64,000 nucleotides of DNA from Methylocystis suflitae (GCF_024448135.1 NZ_JAMRYX010000241.1:1-64000), one strand, 5' to 3'. Counted from the first letter of the stretch, positions 25,622 through 35,235 are shown. Notes: generated by a model from the letters alone, not told the origin. Numbers and translations: made by a program.

Positions 25622-28141
25622 TTAAAACAAGATGCTCGTTTCGAGATAGACGGAGCGCCCGGGCGACATCTGCGCGAAGGGCGTCGCCGTCTGATAGAAG
25701 GCGTCATAGATCGTGCGGTCAAAGAGATTGTTGACCGAGAACTTCATCGTGATGTTAGGGCCGATCTTCGCCTCCGCAAAAACATCGAAGCGCCAGTACG
25801 AAGGCAGGACGGTGGGCACGTTCAGGAAGGGATTGGCGGCCGTCGGCGCCGGCAAGCCAAAAGCGTTGAACGCTGTGCCGCCATTGGCGACAATATTGTT
25901 GCCGCCATAGATCCTGGAACGATAGATGGCCTGGCCGCCGAATTCGAGCGCGTTTGGCGCGAGGCCGATCAGGTCGCCGAATTTGTACTTCGACAGCAGG
26001 CTGAAGGACTCATGCGCGATATTGGCGAGTTGAAGACCGATATTTGTTCGCGCGTAGGAGTTGGTCACCCGCGAGTCCATCACCACGATGCCGCCAAGGA
26101 CCATCCACTTATCCGTGATATTGCCCGCAACCTCTAAGTCGACGCCCTGGACGTAATAGGACGCGTCGCCGGTGGTGACGCCGGAGTTCACTTCTCGAGC
26201 GCCGCTCACATCCGTCTTGAAGAAGGCTGCTGTCGCGAGGAGATGCCTGTCGAACAGCTCCCATTTCAGACCGACCTCCGCCGCCTTGTTGAGTTGGGGA
26301 GCAAAGATCTGCGACGCCGTCGTCAGGCCGCCGTAATTCGCCGCGCCGCCGTCAAGCTCCGCTCCGACGGGCGTCGCCGAGGTGGCGTAGGCCGCGTAGG
26401 CGCTGACGTTCGGCAACGGCTTGAAGACGACGCCGGCGTTCCAATTGAACAGACCTGAATGGCTCTTGGCGAAAGTCGAAAGCGTCTCCGTGCGGTTCGT
26501 GATGTTGTAATCGTCAAAGCGCGCGCCGCCGTTCACGATTACGACATCCTGATAGTTCGCGGTTTCGATCAGATAGCCCGATTTGGTGTCGACCGCGATC
26601 CGCGTCGGATTGGTATTGCGGTAGGGCGTGCTGAGGAACGGCAGATAGGTGCATGGGAGATAGAGGTTACAGGTCACCGTATTGCCGGTGGGAATCCCGT
26701 TCAACTCGGAGGCGAGGCCCTGATAATTGGTGCGCGTTACGCCTTCGCGGGCGAATTCCACACCGGCAACGAGCGCATGCTTGACAGGGCCGGTTTCGAC
26801 TTTAAGCGTCGCCTCTGTCTGGTTGTCGAGTGTGTTCACCACCTGGTAGCGGCTTTGCGCGCCGATTCTAACCGTGCCCCGAAAGAGGTCGGCGCTTTGC
26901 GTCAACGAGCCGATATAATCTAGAACAGAACGACTCTGCCTGAAACGATTGTCGAATACGAGGTTGTCGTTGTAGCGATAATGCGCGGTGAATGTGCCGA
27001 AGTTCTGCATCGCAACTTGGAAATCGCGATCGAGGAAGCCATACCAGTTGGAGCGCGGCGTAACGCCTTCGGGGAACGGCCTATTCCAGATCCGGTTATA
27101 CGGCACGCCGAAGTCCGGCAAGCCGTTCTGATAGACATGCGTGTATTGAGCGGTCAGCGTCAGGTCATCGAGCGGCTTGAACACCACTGAGCCGGCGACG
27201 CCGTCGCGATAGTCGGTGACAAAGCTGCGGCCGGCGACATTCGAGTCGTGATAAAGAGCGTTGACGCGCACCGCGAGGATCGGGCTGATCACTTTGTTGA
27301 CGTCGGCTGTCACCCGCTTCATGTGGTCGGAAAAGCCGCCAATCGCTTTGAGTTCGACGAAATCGCGATCGGTCGCTTGTTTCGTTACGATGTTGATCGC
27401 GCCACCGGCAGTGCCACGGCCGGCAAACGTCGACCCCGGCCCGCGCAGAATTTCGACCTGCTCGGTATAGAAGTTCTCACGAATGCTGACGCCAGGATCG
27501 CGCACGCCGTCGACGAAAATGTCGTTGCGAACGTCGAAGCCGCGAATGAAGAAGCGATCGCCGAAGGCGTTGCCGCCTTCGCCCGTGCCCAGCGTCACGC
27601 CCGCCGTGCTGCGGCCGATTTCACGCAGCGTGAAAGCGTTCTTGTCATCGAGCACTTCCTTGGTCAGCACCGTGATCGTTCGCGGCGTGTTGAGCACCGG
27701 CTCAGTGAATTTAGGCGAAGACAGGCGGTCGACTTTATAGGGCGCAACCGGATCAGCGTAAGGATTGGCGTTTGGCGCGGTCGCGAAGATCGGCAGGCCT
27801 CCATTCCCCGCGCCTTGGCCGCCGGCGCTAGAAGCGCCCGGCGCGCCGCGACGCTGCCCCGAGGCCTGATTGGCGGCCGCATGACGCGCCAGTTGCGGCT
27901 GAGCGGCGGCGATGGGCTTGGGTTTCGCCGGCGCCGCCGCGCGCGGCTTCTCCTGCGGCGCATCGACTTTAACGGGCGGCAGCGTCGTCGAAGCGGACTG
28001 CGCTAGAGCCGATGCGCTGACGCTCGACGCAAGCGCCGCAGCAACGCTCAGCGCCTTCACCGATGTCAGATCTCCAGCACGAGTCCGCGGAAGCGACTGC
28101 ATCATCATTCGTAGAGAGATTGGAGATTTGACGTCGCTCAT
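25622..28141 (-). CDS. TonB-dependent siderophore receptor
   Basis: About 839 residues. Signal peptide ([18 protein letters not shown]), a Pro/Ala-rich extension of about 80 residues, a plug domain with [15 protein letters not shown] and [20 protein letters not shown], and a 22-strand barrel ending in LETSILF with the terminal Phe needed for outer-membrane insertion. It resembles catecholate receptors of the Fiu class, which fits the PiuC-type neighbours. The start is uncertain; a TTG lies 12 nt upstream and an internal ATG cluster about 12 codons in. Confidence 0.92.
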   Translation of the reverse strand: MSDVKSPISLRMMMQSLPRTRAGDLTSVKALSVAAALASSVSASALAQSASTTLPPVKVDAPQEKPRAAAPAKPKPIAAAQPQLARHAAANQASGQRRGAPGASSAGGQGAGNGGLPIFATAPNANPYADPVAPYKVDRLSSPKFTEPVLNTPRTITVLTKEVLDDKNAFTLREIGRSTAGVTLGTGEGGNAFGDRFFIRGFDVRNDIFVDGVRDPGVSIRENFYTEQVEILRGPGSTFAGRGTAGGAINIVTKQATDRDFVELKAIGGFSDHMKRVTADVNKVISPILAVRVNALYHDSNVAGRSFVTDYRDGVAGSVVFKPLDDLTLTAQYTHVYQNGLPDFGVPYNRIWNRPFPEGVTPRSNWYGFLDRDFQVAMQNFGTFTAHYRYNDNLVFDNRFRQSRSVLDYIGSLTQSADLFRGTVRIGAQSRYQVVNTLDNQTEATLKVETGPVKHALVAGVEFAREGVTRTNYQGLASELNGIPTGNTVTCNLYLPCTYLPFLSTPYRNTNPTRIAVDTKSGYLIETANYQDVVIVNGGARFDDYNITNRTETLSTFAKSHSGLFNWNAGVVFKPLPNVSAYAAYATSATPVGAELDGGAANYGGLTTASQIFAPQLNKAAEVGLKWELFDRHLLATAAFFKTDVSGAREVNSGVTTGDASYYVQGVDLEVAGNITDKWMVLGGIVVMDSRVTNSYARTNIGLQLANIAHESFSLLSKYKFGDLIGLAPNALEFGGQAIYRSRIYGGNNIVANGGTAFNAFGLPAPTAANPFLNVPTVLPSYWRFDVFAEAKIGPNITMKFSVNNLFDRTIYDAFYQTATPFAQMSPGRSVYLETSILF

Positions 28142-28264
28142 CGGGAACCACAAGGAGGAGTTATGCGTTGTCTAGTTTCGCGTCGTGCGAAGAAGTTGAT
28201 CGAAGCTAGATTTGGCGGTCATCGCGGTCAACTGATGAAAGGCCCGAATGGAAGTCTTGTAATC

Positions 28265-28280
28265 TGTATAGTTTCAGACA
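28265..28280. promoter_or_regulatory. TGT-N10-ACA palindrome upstream of the receptor
   Basis: The palindrome extends to ATCTGT-N10-ACAGAT (28262-28283). It meets the NifA-site definition but lies 280 nt from the sigma-54 promoter at 28562 and 125 nt upstream of the receptor start, so it may be an iron-regulator operator instead. Confidence 0.35.
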
Positions 28281-28327
28281 GATACGACATATTATTTTTT
28301 GCAAATGTTACCTTTCTGCCACACGGT

Positions 28328-28360
28328 CGTAGTTTGGAAGCGTTTTAATTCCAAACTACG
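28328..28360. repeat. 12-bp perfect inverted repeat
   Basis: CGTAGTTTGGAA (28328-28339) and its complement TTCCAAACTACG (28349-28360) around a 9-nt spacer. No T-run follows on either strand, so it is either a weak terminator or a protein-binding site. A short plus-strand frame with an AAGGAGG site (28163-28348) ends in its spacer, but its protein is not recognisable. Confidence 0.6.
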
Positions 28361-28561
28361 CGCTCTACTTCGACGAAATATATTATTCAATGCGCGGCAA
28401 ACGGCGCAGATCCGCGCGCTTTAGAACTGCGGCGGAAGGATTCGCCTGTTTGCTGCGCGCCAATGTCGTCAGCGCTATCGCCGCTGACAGCCTGCGATGG
28501 TCCGCAAATCGCGTTTCGAAGCCTTGGAGATCGCACCGGTCGCAGCGCTTGGCGTCGCGTG

Positions 28562-28576
28562 CGGCACGCGACTTGC
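28562..28576 (+). promoter_or_regulatory. Sigma-54 promoter of the pseudo-receiver/trHb genes
   Basis: CGGCACGCGACTTGC matches the consensus at all defined positions except the first T. The start point is near 28588, 25 nt before the ATG at 28613. Confidence 0.75.
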
Positions 28577-28612
28577 TTCACCATCGTGAGTCAATCACCG
28601 CGCGAGGCTGCC

Positions 28613-29050
28613 ATGCAGATCGGCGTAAAGGTGGCGAAAGTCATCGAACGCAAGCGCGTTTTTGTCGTGGATGACAATGAAAGCTTTCGCGCGACGATCG
28701 AGTTCATGCTCCACGACGAATATGAGGCGCATGAACTCGCGAGCGCGACCGAAACGCTCGCAAAATCGGAACAAATAAGGCCGGACTTGCTGATGCTTGC
28801 CGAAGGCGTCATTCGCGTCAACGGCCTGGATCTCATTCAGGAGTTTCTGGCGCGCGTTCCCGAAACCAAAATCATCGTCATCGTCGATCAGATTTCGAGC
28901 GGATTTGGCCAGGAGTGCGTCGCCGCGGGCGCACACGACTTTCTGGCGAAGCCGCTGCGGATCGAACTGCTGCGCGATAAGGTCGACGCGCTGCTGAGCG
29001 CCAGGAAAAAGGCCGTCACAATCCCGCGGACTGTTCTGAACATGCATTAG
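28613..29050 (+). CDS. Receiver-domain protein lacking the phospho-acceptor Asp
   Basis: 145 residues, a single receiver fold. The acidic pair (VVDDNE, 20-21) and the Lys (FLAKPL) are present. The third key position, in PDLLMLAEG, is Ala63 instead of Asp, so normal phosphorylation is not possible. Such pseudo-receivers usually signal by binding or through another ligand. It stands behind a near-consensus sigma-54 promoter and 44 nt before a truncated haemoglobin gene, so a redox or oxygen role in nitrogen fixation is plausible but unproven. The ATG at 28613 fits the promoter. Confidence 0.75.
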   Translation: MQIGVKVAKVIERKRVFVVDDNESFRATIEFMLHDEYEAHELASATETLAKSEQIRPDLLMLAEGVIRVNGLDLIQEFLARVPETKIIVIVDQISSGFGQECVAAGAHDFLAKPLRIELLRDKVDALLSARKKAVTIPRTVLNMH

Positions 29051-29094
29051 CGCCGGAACAACCGCCACTCGAGGTTTATTGCAGGGAGGTCGCC

Positions 29095-29520
29095 ATGGAG
29101 CCCGCCATTCCGCCGATAGAGGACGGCGCCGAACGCGACAAGTTAGAGATCGCGATCGACGATTGCGTGCGTCGGTTCTACGCGAAGGGCGCCGAAGATC
29201 CGCTGTTGGCTCCGATCTTTGCGACGATCGACGGTCTTGACCAACATATGGGGATCGTCGCGAATTTCTGGTCCAGGACCTTGCTCGGCACGGAGCGCTA
29301 TCAGGGCCAGCCTTTCGCCGCGCATATTAATTTGCCGATCGAGCCTCAGCATTTTACGCGCTGGCTCGAACTCTTTAGCGAAAGCGCCAAGGAAGCGCTG
29401 CCGAAGACGCAGGCCGAGCAGGCGATCGCCAAAGCCGCCCACATGACGCAATGTTTCCAGTCTGGGCTGTTTCCCTTCGTCGACGCCGATGGAAAGCCGT
29501 CGCGCGTTCCGGCGCAATAG
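29095..29520 (+). CDS. Group III truncated haemoglobin
   Basis: 141 residues. Features of group III globins are VRRFYAKGAEDPLLAPIF in the B/C region, the E-helix HMGIVANFWSRTLLG and the proximal His in HFTRWLELF. These proteins bind O2 or NO. Next to nif genes it could protect or supply oxygen at low tension, though this is inference. It is probably co-transcribed with the pseudo-receiver. Confidence 0.9.
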   Translation: MEPAIPPIEDGAERDKLEIAIDDCVRRFYAKGAEDPLLAPIFATIDGLDQHMGIVANFWSRTLLGTERYQGQPFAAHINLPIEPQHFTRWLELFSESAKEALPKTQAEQAIAKAAHMTQCFQSGLFPFVDADGKPSRVPAQ

Positions 29521-29543
29521 CGTCCATCGGCCGCCCACGACCG

Positions 29544-29750
29544 TTAGTCGACCGCGATCATCACATCCGACGATTTGATGACCGCTTTGACCTTGGACCC
29601 TTCGCGGAGTCCAAGTTCCTCGACGGATTCGTTGGTGATTGAAGCTGTGACCGTCAATCCGTTGACGTCGATCGTCACATGCGCCGTGGTTGCGCCCTTC
29701 TGGATGTGCTTGACCGTCCCGGGAAGGCAGTTACGCGCGGAAATCTTCAT
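29544..29750 (-). CDS. Molbindin (single Mop/TOBE domain)
   Basis: 68 residues: MKISARNCLPGTVKHIQKGA, then TASITNESVEELGLREGSKV and AVIKSSDVMIAVD, the complete Mop domain pattern. Molbindins oligomerise and store molybdate, which fits demand for FeMo-cofactor. It is convergent with the haemoglobin gene. Confidence 0.93.
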   Translation of the reverse strand: MKISARNCLPGTVKHIQKGATTAHVTIDVNGLTVTASITNESVEELGLREGSKVKAVIKSSDVMIAVD

Positions 29751-30463
29751 GCCGTCGGCTCCTAAGATAAGTGGTTATCGCTATGGCCTCCCTCGACGGC
29801 GCCCGACGTCGCTACGGCTGCGGCATAATAATCAGCCGCTTGAGCCGGGTTTCCTTCGATGAAATGGGACTGCACGATCGCGTCTATATCATCGGCGCGG
29901 CGCGGCGCATATCACACGCCTTCTGCATTACCGATCAATAACTATCCAATATGTTACAAATCTAGGCAGCAGCGCGATCATGTCCTTCACGACGGAGCCG
30001 CGCGTCAGCTTCGACTACATTCAACCAAAGCGGGTCGCCGCCCGCCGCTGAGCTTTTGAGAAACAGCTCGTACATATGGATGGGCTTTCCGACGTTCCCT
30101 GGCCAAATCATCGAAAGATTGCTGCGCGCGCATCGGGAGTGCAGAAAGCACTGCGCGCGACAAACGCGTCATGGCGGCGAAATGCCGCATAAGGCGCGGA
30201 AACGCCTGCAATTCCGCTACCGGTTTGTTACGATGCGCGTGATGCTAAGCGCATCGCAACTCATCGCGCCGCCTCGGCAAGGCGACATCAATGTCGGTTG
30301 CGGCGAGAGCGCGGTTTGGATGGAGCCGGTCGCCGATCAATCGGGCTGCGGCGCCGGAGGAGACGGCAGAAGGCGCAAGAGTTGATCAAGCGTGCGCGCC
30401 AACGCTGATGTCGAGACAATTGCAGGCCGTTGTTTTCATGATGCTAAGGGCATAAGGGCGGCA
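29751..30463. other. Long intergenic stretch between molbindin and second nifA
   Basis: About 710 nt. Frames on both strands are short, without ribosome sites or recognisable products. It has an AT-rich part near 29930-29965. No TGT-N10-ACA was found. Confidence 0.5.
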
Positions 30464-30478
30464 TGGCACGATGTTTGC
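30464..30478 (+). promoter_or_regulatory. Consensus sigma-54 promoter of the second nifA
   Basis: TGGCACGATGTTTGC matches TGGCACG-N4-TTGC at every defined position. The start point would be near 30490. This rules out the in-frame ATG at 30471, which lies inside the promoter. Confidence 0.85.
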
Positions 30479-30524
30479 GTCAAAACTGTCGAAAACACCC
30501 ACGCATGTCGTGAGGCTAAAAAGT

Positions 30525-32267
30525 ATGGGTTTGCAGCTGGCAGGCGGCGCGTGCGCGCCGAAGGCGCGCGAATTCGATGTGAGAGACACCGCTCTCGTCG
30601 GCATCTACGAAATATCGAAGCTCCTGGCGTCGCCAAACCGTCTGGAAACCACGCTTGCGGGCGTGCTCGCGCTGCTTTCGAGCTTTCTTGATATGCGCCA
30701 TGGCTTGGTCGCGCTGCTCGACGCGGCGGGCGGGCCCGAGGTTGTGGTTGGGTCGGGCTGGAGCGAAGATTCCGCCAAGCGTTTCTTCGACCGGCTGCCC
30801 GAACGCGCCGTGGGGCAGATCGTCGCGACGAAAATGCCGCTCGTCGTCGAGAACGTCGCAGCCTCACCGCTCTTCCAAGGCTCCGACTTTTCCGAATGGG
30901 GACCGACCGACGGCCGGCCTTTCTCACTGATCGGCGTCCCTATCAAGGAGGGCGACGCCGTTGTCGGCACGCTGACGGTGGATCGCGTCTACGACGATCG
31001 TTCGGTGACGCTGTTCGACCATGACGTGCGCTTCCTGACGATGATCGCCAATCTCGTCGGCCAGACCCTTCGACTGCACAAGCTCATTGCGCGCGACCGC
31101 GAACGTTTGATGCAGGAAAAGGCCTGGCTCGAAAAAGGCGACCGCCTTCCGCAGATTGAAGCCAAGGTCAGCGGCATCAATGGCGTTGTCGGCAACAGCC
31201 CGGCGCTGCGCGCGGTGATCGATAAGATTCGCGTCGTCGCCAAGGCCAAATCCACCGTCCTTCTGCGCGGCGAATCGGGCACCGGCAAGGAGCTGTTTGC
31301 CGCGGCGATACACAATCTCTCGCCGCGCCGCTCAAAACCCTTCATCAAGCTGAATTGCGCGGCGCTCCCCGAGAGCGTGCTGGAGTCGGAGCTCTTCGGC
31401 CATGAACGCGGCGCTTTCACCGGCGCAGTGAACATGCGCAAAGGCCGTTTCGAACTGGCTGACGGCGGCACATTGTTTCTGGACGAGATCGGCGAAATCA
31501 CGCCGGCGTTTCAGGCCAAGCTGCTGCGCGTTTTACAGGAAGGCGAATTCGAACGGGTGGGCGGCACGCGCACGCAGAAGGTCGACGTTCGACTCGTGTG
31601 CGCGACGAACAAAAATCTCGAAGAAGCGGTCAAGCGCAATGAATTTCGCGCCGATTTGTACTATCGCATCAGCGTCGTGCCCATCTTCGTGCCGCCGCTG
31701 CGCGACCGCAAGGGCGATCTCGAACCTCTCGCCAACGAATTTCTGCGTCGCTTCAATGCGGAGCAAGGCGGACGGCTGAGCTTTTCGGAGTCGGCCCTGC
31801 ATGTGCTCACCGCCTGCGCCTTTCCGGGCAACATCCGAGAGCTGGAAAACTGCGTGTTTCGGACGGCGACTTTGGCGCAAGGGAATGTCATCACCGACAA
31901 GGACTTCTCCTGTCGCAACGACGGCTGTCTCTCTTCGGTGCTTTGGAGCGGCTCGCTGGAGCGTTCGGCGCCTCATGCCCCCGTCGCAATCTTGCCGACC
32001 CTCGTGCCGCCGCGCGACCGTCAGCCTGCGCCGCCGCCGCCGACGCCGAGTGAGCCCGCCCACGCCGACTCTTCGCCCGAGACCTGTCCCGGCGCGGAAA
32101 ATTGCACCGCCGTGGAGCGTGACGGGCCTTCCGATCGCGAACGTCTGATCGACGCCATGGAGCGCGCGGGATGGGTCAAGGCGAAGGCGGCGCGGCTGCT
32201 TGGACTAACCCCTCGTCAGATCGGCTACGCGCTGCAAAAACATGGCGTCGAAGTAAAGAAGTTCTGA
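30525..32267 (+). CDS. nifA: Nif-specific sigma-54 activator NifA (copy 2)
   Basis: 580 residues with the same plan as copy 1: GAF domain (about 22-180), AAA+ domain with GESGTGKE at about 249-256 and GAFTGA at about 296-301, a C-x4-C linker (CRNDGC), a Pro-rich spacer and a C-terminal Fis-type helix-turn-helix. The linker cysteines imply oxygen sensitivity. The GAF domains differ clearly between the copies, so they may sense different signals. The ATG at 30525 (GAGG site) is chosen because the sigma-54 promoter overlaps the upstream ATG. Confidence 0.93.
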   Translation: MGLQLAGGACAPKAREFDVRDTALVGIYEISKLLASPNRLETTLAGVLALLSSFLDMRHGLVALLDAAGGPEVVVGSGWSEDSAKRFFDRLPERAVGQIVATKMPLVVENVAASPLFQGSDFSEWGPTDGRPFSLIGVPIKEGDAVVGTLTVDRVYDDRSVTLFDHDVRFLTMIANLVGQTLRLHKLIARDRERLMQEKAWLEKGDRLPQIEAKVSGINGVVGNSPALRAVIDKIRVVAKAKSTVLLRGESGTGKELFAAAIHNLSPRRSKPFIKLNCAALPESVLESELFGHERGAFTGAVNMRKGRFELADGGTLFLDEIGEITPAFQAKLLRVLQEGEFERVGGTRTQKVDVRLVCATNKNLEEAVKRNEFRADLYYRISVVPIFVPPLRDRKGDLEPLANEFLRRFNAEQGGRLSFSESALHVLTACAFPGNIRELENCVFRTATLAQGNVITDKDFSCRNDGCLSSVLWSGSLERSAPHAPVAILPTLVPPRDRQPAPPPPTPSEPAHADSSPETCPGAENCTAVERDGPSDRERLIDAMERAGWVKAKAARLLGLTPRQIGYALQKHGVEVKKF

Positions 32268-32404
32268 GCGCCTCGGAGCCGGCAGGACCTCGGCGATTTG
32301 CTTGGAAGGCGACAATCGTGGCGCATTGCGCGGCGACTGGCGCTCAAATTCGCTTCAGGCAAGACCGGCGCGGTCGCACGCCAAAGCCGGCGCGCCTCGC
32401 CCTT

Positions 32405-32926
32405 TCAGCAGTCGCCCGCATCAATTGAAACGTCGGCGATCATCTCGCCCTTATTGTCCTTCAGCGAATATCTGATGATGGCGCCGCTTGAGCGGTGATT
32501 CGGCATCGTCAGACACACGCGCTCCTGCAGCTGGGTCTTCAATTCGGCGAGCTTCTTGGCATTGCCGATCAGAGTTTTCGCCGCTTCATCGTCAACGATC
32601 GTATAGTTGTAATTGAAGGCGTTGCCCGGACCCGCAGTCGCCTTATCGAGACGAACGCCCTCGCTGACCATTTCTGGAAGCGTCGCGTTCACCTCTGCGG
32701 CTTCGCGCTCCAAAGCCAGCGAAAGAGGCTCCAGCGGCTCATCGACATTAAGGCTTTCCCGATATTGTCTCGCGAGAAGGAAGGCCGTCGCCACGATAAC
32801 GATCAGCGCGGCCGCTTCCCAGACTCCCATCCATGATTTCGTATCGCTGTCGTCCCTCACGGCGCCCTCGCTCCAACCCGCGTCGATTTTGTCTCGACCC
32901 AGCTCGTTGCGCAAGACGGCGGCCAT
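32405..32926 (-). CDS. Membrane-anchored protein of unknown function
   Basis: 173 residues with one membrane helix at about 36-52 (AAALIVIVATAFLLA) and a C-terminal soluble domain of about 110 residues with two cysteines (ERVCLTMP, and Cys as the last residue). I recognise no family. It starts 10 nt after the usg stop, so the two may be co-transcribed. Confidence 0.65.
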   Translation of the reverse strand: MAAVLRNELGRDKIDAGWSEGAVRDDSDTKSWMGVWEAAALIVIVATAFLLARQYRESLNVDEPLEPLSLALEREAAEVNATLPEMVSEGVRLDKATAGPGNAFNYNYTIVDDEAAKTLIGNAKKLAELKTQLQERVCLTMPNHRSSGAIIRYSLKDNKGEMIADVSIDAGDC

Positions 32927-32935
32927 ATTAGTTTT

Positions 32936-33205
32936 TCAGTGCACCTTGAATTCCTTGTCGAGGAGCTTCAACTCAGCCGGTTTGATGAGGTTCGAATGCG
33001 CGACGGTGACGGAATGCAGCGGGCCATCGAGGCTGCGCATCCAGAAATCGAGAAATTTGCGCAGCTCTGGAAACTCGGGATGAAGATCATATTCCTGCCA
33101 GATGTAGGATTGGATGATCTTCGGATAGTCCGGCAGATGATAGAGAATATTCGCCGTCGTCAGGCCGTAGCCTTGAAGCTGCAAATGGAAGCCGCTGGAC
33201 GCCAT
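32936..33205 (-). CDS. usg: Usg-family protein
   Basis: 89 residues matching the Usg family of alphaproteobacteria: LQLQGYGLTTANILYHLPDY, then FPELRKFLDFWMRSLDGPLH and SLIKPAELKLLDKEF. The family is conserved but its function is not known. Confidence 0.9.
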   Translation of the reverse strand: MASSGFHLQLQGYGLTTANILYHLPDYPKIIQSYIWQEYDLHPEFPELRKFLDFWMRSLDGPLHSVTVAHSNLIKPAELKLLDKEFKVH

Positions 33206-33384
33206 GGCCTGCTCCTTGACGATCTGATTCCTTTCAGATTAGGAGCAAATCCTCGGAGAGCAAGCGCCTGGAAAGGCAAAGGCCTGAAAAAACAATATGC
33301 TATCAGCAGCCGTGCGTGAGTGCCAAAAATGCAGGCTCAATATCGGCGTAGCTGAGAGAAACCCGGCGTTCGGAATGCAGATGG

Positions 33385-33418
33385 AAAACAGCGGCGCCGT
33401 CGCAAAGCGGACGGCGCC
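33385..33418 (-). terminator. Intrinsic terminator of pqqA
   Basis: On the minus strand a 9-bp perfect stem GGCGCCGTC/GACGGCGCC with an 8-nt loop is followed by GCTGTTTT. It lies about 85 nt after the pqqA stop, so pqqA is transcribed alone. Confidence 0.75.
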
Positions 33419-33501
33419 AGCTCATGTTTATCGGGGCGACCGAGTGCGGCCCGTGATGCTTCAGGTAGGCGAGCCCGAGACGAACCGGCGCGATAGGCTG
33501 A

Positions 33502-33579
33502 TCAGATCTCAGCCGATTCGTAGCTGGTGATTTCCATACCGACGCAGATTTCGATAATGATCGGTTGCGACCAGGCCAT
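33502..33579 (-). CDS. pqqA: PQQ precursor peptide PqqA
   Basis: 25 codons: it begins MAWSQP and contains CVGMEITSY, with Glu16 and Tyr20 in the fixed E-x3-Y arrangement that the PqqE radical SAM enzyme cross-links to start pyrroloquinoline quinone synthesis. A GGAGGA ribosome site precedes the ATG. No pqqB-E genes follow; a terminator does. PQQ is the cofactor of the MxaF dehydrogenase encoded 11 kb away. Confidence 0.95.
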   Translation of the reverse strand: MAWSQPIIIEICVGMEITSYESAEI

Positions 33580-33737
33580 GGCGTTGTTCCTCCAAGTTAC
33601 TTAGTCCGCCCGACACGACGGCTCCGGTAAAGAATAATGAACGGCGCGTATCGTTACACCTTCAAAATTTCGTCATCCACGCTTCCAAAATTTCCCGCTC
33701 CGGACGGGCGTCGGGCGCATATGCTCCTTGCCTCACA

Positions 33738-35126
33738 TCACTCGCCGTCGTCCCGCAACGGAAGCGACACCGCAATCCGCGTGCCGCCGGACTCCCGCCT
33801 TTCGATCAGCTGTGCGCCGCCAAGCGCGCGCACGCGCTCGTTCATGCCAAGCAGACCCATGCCTGGAGCAAAGCGCTCCGAAATGCCGACGCCATTGTCC
33901 TCAATCGTGATTTTCAGTTGGGGCGGCGCTTCCGGGTTGAGCTCAGAGGAGTCCGCTGACGCGTCAAAGCCGAATTCCAGAGTGACCTCGCCCTTATCCG
34001 CGCCCGCGTGGCGGAAGATATTGGTTACGCCCTCCTGCACCACACGGTAGGCCGCCAGCGCCGTCTCCTCGTCGAGCGACGAGAGATCGTGGCGCGCGAC
34101 GAGCCGTAAATCGACCTCGGGATGGGTAAGCGCCCATGAGGCGAAGAGCGCCTTCAGCGCCGGTTCCAGACCAAGTTCCGCGAGGCCTTTTGGCCGCAGC
34201 CGTCCAAGCAGGCCTCTGAACAGCGATTGAAGCGACTCGCTCGCCTTGTCGATCGTTACGCTCATCTGTCTCAGTCGGCCCAAATCGGGAACGGGATGCG
34301 AGAGAAGCTCCTGTAGCGCGGCAGACGTTGCGCGTATCGAAAACAGACAAGGACCGGCTTCATCATGCAGATCGCGCGCGATATCCTTGCGCTCGCCTTC
34401 CTGCACCTGAATAAGCCTATCGACGAGTCCGCGATTCTCCTGCTTGACGCGATCAAGCGTCGCGCCGAGCGAATTCAAGGCGGCGGCGATCGATCGGAAT
34501 TCCGTCGCGCCGCTGACCGATAGGCGCACCCCGCTCTTGCCTGTCTCCAATTGCGCCAGGCCGAACTTCAGCGCATCGAAAGGCGCAAGCGAGTAGCGCA
34601 GGAACAGCAGCACGAGCGTCAGGAAGATGATCGTTACCGCGAGGCTGATCGCCGCAAGCCATAGCATGTCGGACCAGATCTCTTCGAGTTCGTCGAAGGG
34701 GTTCGAAATCACCACAATATTGCTGTAGGCGCGCCCCCCGATCGTCACGGGAATTGTCAGGACGCGCGGCGAGGCGCCAACCAGCTTCACAAACCATTCC
34801 GGCACGTCCTGACCGGAGTGGCGGATCTTCTCCAACCAATCGCTGGGCGCCGTCTCATTGGGGGCGAGGATCGCAACATCCGCATGGCGAAGGTTCCCGA
34901 GCGATCCGTAGAGACGCCGCAATGCGGGCAGCGGATCTTCGTTTTCGGGAAGATTTGCAATCGTTGCGAGGACAACTTCCCGCATCAATCTGAGATTGCT
35001 TCCCGCTTCCGCGCGCACGCGCGGCCCGGCGTGAAGAAGCTGGATTGCAAGATTGATCAGCAACGTCGCGATGAGCACGACGCCGATCAATCCGCCCAGT
35101 CTGGCTTTAAGCGAAACCCCGCGCAT
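33738..35126 (-). CDS. NarX/UhpB-type sensor histidine kinase next to mxa genes
   Basis: 462 residues: membrane helices near 10-32 and 150-175 flank a periplasmic sensor of about 110 residues, then a HAMP-like linker, a HisKA_3 domain with ERKDIARDLHDEAGP (phospho-His) and an ATPase domain with EDNGVG. In methylotrophs, NarX-type kinases such as MoxY and MxaY control methanol dehydrogenase genes. This kinase is divergent from a NarL-type regulator, which supports that role. The ATG at 35126 has GAGGG; 35147 is an alternative. Confidence 0.85.
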   Translation of the reverse strand: MRGVSLKARLGGLIGVVLIATLLINLAIQLLHAGPRVRAEAGSNLRLMREVVLATIANLPENEDPLPALRRLYGSLGNLRHADVAILAPNETAPSDWLEKIRHSGQDVPEWFVKLVGASPRVLTIPVTIGGRAYSNIVVISNPFDELEEIWSDMLWLAAISLAVTIIFLTLVLLFLRYSLAPFDALKFGLAQLETGKSGVRLSVSGATEFRSIAAALNSLGATLDRVKQENRGLVDRLIQVQEGERKDIARDLHDEAGPCLFSIRATSAALQELLSHPVPDLGRLRQMSVTIDKASESLQSLFRGLLGRLRPKGLAELGLEPALKALFASWALTHPEVDLRLVARHDLSSLDEETALAAYRVVQEGVTNIFRHAGADKGEVTLEFGFDASADSSELNPEAPPQLKITIEDNGVGISERFAPGMGLLGMNERVRALGGAQLIERRESGGTRIAVSLPLRDDGE

Positions 35127-35235
35127 GCTGAACGCCCTCGTCTCCATGCTTAACCGTTGACGTCCATTTACTGTCGATTGACAAGACTAGCGGTTTTCAC
35201 AACATAGGTTCGGGCTCTCAAACAAGCGAAAAAGG

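Noticed and set aside
28163-28348. 61-codon plus-strand frame with an AAGGAGG ribosome site
   Set aside because: The protein has no recognisable pattern, runs against the receptor promoter and ends in the inverted repeat. It could be real but is not supported enough to list as a gene.
30056-30385. 109-codon frame upstream of the second nifA
   Set aside because: No ribosome site, unusual composition and no similarity to known folds.
30471-30524. Upstream ATG as start of the second nifA
   Set aside because: It lies inside the -12 element of a consensus sigma-54 promoter, so the transcript would not contain it.
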